This document shows positions 46,215-47,204 of a DNA stretch of 47,204 bases, one piece after another (within the stretch, counting starts at the first letter, position 1; the number at the start of each line of letters is the position of its first letter). The notes beneath the pieces were generated by a model. That model did not search any database and had not been told where the DNA came from. It saw only the letters and a list, made by a program, of their open reading frames with translations. A program made the position numbers and the translations under genes. The stretch is from Shewanella corallii (GTDB lineage: Bacteria > Pseudomonadota > Gammaproteobacteria > Enterobacterales > Shewanellaceae): NCBI RefSeq assembly GCF_023349125.1, contig NZ_JAKIKT010000017.1, forward strand, positions 1-47,204. The letters are read 5' to 3'.

Positions 46215-46807
46215 AACCCATCCTGAGTATTGCACTTGTGCTGTCGTTGCTCAGTGGTGTAGCTCAGGCCTATCCGGGGATGCAACCGCATCCCCAGGAA
46301 AACTCCGGCTCCACCGTCGATAAAGTTCAACTTCTTCCCAAATCTTATCCAATAGAAGCCATCCCGTTTCAGACGGAAGATGGAAAGTCAGTCGATTTCA
46401 GCCAGTACAAAGGCAAAGTAGTGATGGTGAACATGTGGGCCACCTGGTGTCCGCCATGTGTTCGCGAGCTGCCAGCGTTGGAAGAGCTTTCTCACCAATT
46501 TGGAAAAGATGACTTTGTGGTTCTCCCCATCTCTATAGATGCAGAAGGGCAGAAGCAGGTACAACCGTTTTTGAAAGATCTGGGTATGCCTGACTTTACG
46601 TCCTACTATGATCCACAGCAGAAGTTGGGGCAGGTGTTCCCGCTCGACTATATACCTGCCACCTTTATCTTGGATCAAAATGGAGATTTGGTTGCTTTCG
46701 TTCGCAGTTATGTCGACTGGAACGATAAGAAAGCCGTTGAGCTTATTGGCAACCTGATCGCCAAAAAGCCGGGCAATAGGGCTGAAACCGCCAAATTAGC
46801 TGAATAA
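46211..46807 (+). CDS. TlpA/ResA-like periplasmic thioredoxin
   Basis: A 198-residue protein with a signal peptide (about 1-20, SGVAQA before the mature start). Its single thioredoxin-fold domain has WATWCPPC (76-83; Cys80, Cys83) and the cis-proline loop DYIPATFILDQNG. It belongs to the TlpA/ResA/CcmG group. Because it is coupled to ccmH (four-base overlap) and no other partner is near, a role in apocytochrome thiol reduction is likely, either as helper of CcmG or for a different substrate. The precise role is not known from sequence. Confidence 0.88.
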   Translation: MKPILSIALVLSLLSGVAQAYPGMQPHPQENSGSTVDKVQLLPKSYPIEAIPFQTEDGKSVDFSQYKGKVVMVNMWATWCPPCVRELPALEELSHQFGKDDFVVLPISIDAEGQKQVQPFLKDLGMPDFTSYYDPQQKLGQVFPLDYIPATFILDQNGDLVAFVRSYVDWNDKKAVELIGNLIAKKPGNRAETAKLAE

Positions 46808-46824
46808 TTCAGCGGAAACCCCAT

Positions 46825-46868
46825 AAAAAGATCGCTTTTGTTGAAAATCTCAGCAAGCGATCTTTTTT
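46825..46868 (+). terminator. Terminator of the ccmFGH-thioredoxin unit
   Basis: Stem aaaaagatcgctt (46825-46837) / aagcgatctttttt (46855-46868) with further inner pairing (tgttga/tcagca) and a terminal T-run. Confidence 0.9.
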
Positions 46869-46882
46869 CGTTTAAAAACCCC

Positions 46883-46910
46883 TTGCGCAATAAATTCGGC
46901 TCCCTATAAT
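46883..46910 (+). promoter_or_regulatory. rRNA operon upstream promoter
   Basis: TTGCGC (46883-46888), 16 bases, TATAAT (46905-46910), then gcgcctcc. It is the upstream member of a tandem pair ahead of the rrn leader. Confidence 0.6.
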
Positions 46911-47019
46911 GCGCCTCCATCGACACGGCACAACGGGCTTCTCTGGTAGAGATAGCGCAGAGTAAAACGGTCGATTCGGTAAGCACCGAAGAGTTTGAAA
47001 AACTTCTTTAAAAAAGTGC

Positions 47020-47047
47020 TTGACGAAAGGGTTTCAAAGCGTAGAAT
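47020..47047 (+). promoter_or_regulatory. rRNA operon main promoter
   Basis: TTGACG (47020-47025), 16 bases, TAGAAT (47042-47047). An A/T-rich stretch (46998-47016, with cttctttaaaaaa) just upstream resembles an UP element, and the bases after the -10 box are GC-rich (cgcagccc), as in growth-rate-controlled rRNA promoters. Confidence 0.85.
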
Positions 47048-47060
47048 ACGCAGCCCTGAC

Positions 47061-47092
47061 CCGATGAAAACAAATCATCGGTTGCTCTTTAA
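47061..47092 (+). promoter_or_regulatory. rRNA antitermination site (boxB-boxA)
   Basis: A boxB-like hairpin ccgatga (47061-47067) / tcatcgg (47075-47081) is followed at once by TGCTCTTTAA (47083-47092), the boxA element bound by NusB-S10. This is the standard rRNA leader arrangement; the 16S gene would begin past the window end. Confidence 0.9.
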
Positions 47093-47204
47093 AAATTAGA
47101 CAGACAAGCAAATCTGTGTGGACATTCACAGTAGTTGATGAGGTCGACAAAGACTTATTCTCCTTCACTGGAGACATCAATGAACGAAGTTCGCGCAGCA
47201 TGCA
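47093..47204 (+). other. rRNA operon leader, cut by the window end
   Basis: The bases after boxA read like a pre-16S leader (cagacaagcaaatctgtgtg resembles E. coli rrn leaders) and contain a short tgtg/caca stem. The mature 16S start (agagtttgat) is not reached. Confidence 0.6.

Overview
This window is the ribosomal-protein, RNA-polymerase and translation-factor core of a gammaproteobacterial chromosome. The left part reads murB, birA, coaA, tRNA-Thr/Tyr/Gly/Thr, tuf, secE, nusG, rplKAJL, rpoBC, which is the order found in Escherichia coli. Gammaproteobacterial marks include 1342-residue RpoB, type I CoaA, the HTH-bearing BirA, a three-segment SecE, the type I Ccm system and a cytochrome c5. 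Base composition is moderate and the translation genes have very strong codon bias. A marine group such as the Oceanospirillales is possible, but I cannot go below class with confidence.

Layout. 1-425: a decayed 5S rRNA-like piece and unexplained DNA. 426-4359: an isocitrate lyase/PEP mutase-like gene (minus), then murB and birA (plus) converging on coaA (minus). 4549-6304: a promoter, four tRNAs, a terminator-like hairpin, and the first EF-Tu gene. 6492-18547: secE-nusG, rplKA, rplJL and rpoBC, each unit with its own promoter or leader hairpins. 18579-23109: the str operon rpsL-rpsG-fusA-tufA, directly next to rpoC. 23150-28429: the S10 operon behind two promoters and a structured leader. 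28456-34069: the spc operon through secY and rpmJ. 34114-37100: the alpha operon. 37101-38012: about 0.9 kb with no recognisable gene.

38013-46868 is a cytochrome c maturation locus broken into three units. ccmABCDE runs leftward. A cytochrome c5 gene converges on ccmI. ccmF-ccmG-ccmH plus an extra TlpA-like thioredoxin gene runs rightward. Together these genes load and export haem (CcmABCDE), reduce apocytochrome thiols (CcmG, CcmH, probably the TlpA-like protein) and ligate haem (CcmF with CcmH and CcmI); cytochrome c5 is a likely client. The right edge (46883-47204) carries tandem promoters and a boxB/boxA antitermination leader of an rRNA operon whose 16S gene lies beyond the window.

The content is overwhelmingly housekeeping. 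I found no phage, transposase, CRISPR array, defence or toxin-antitoxin genes. The points most worth a second look are the two tuf copies, which are identical from codon 19 through the terminator; the rearranged Ccm locus with its extra thioredoxin; the intercistronic hairpins; the 5S-like relic; and the 0.9 kb orphan segment.
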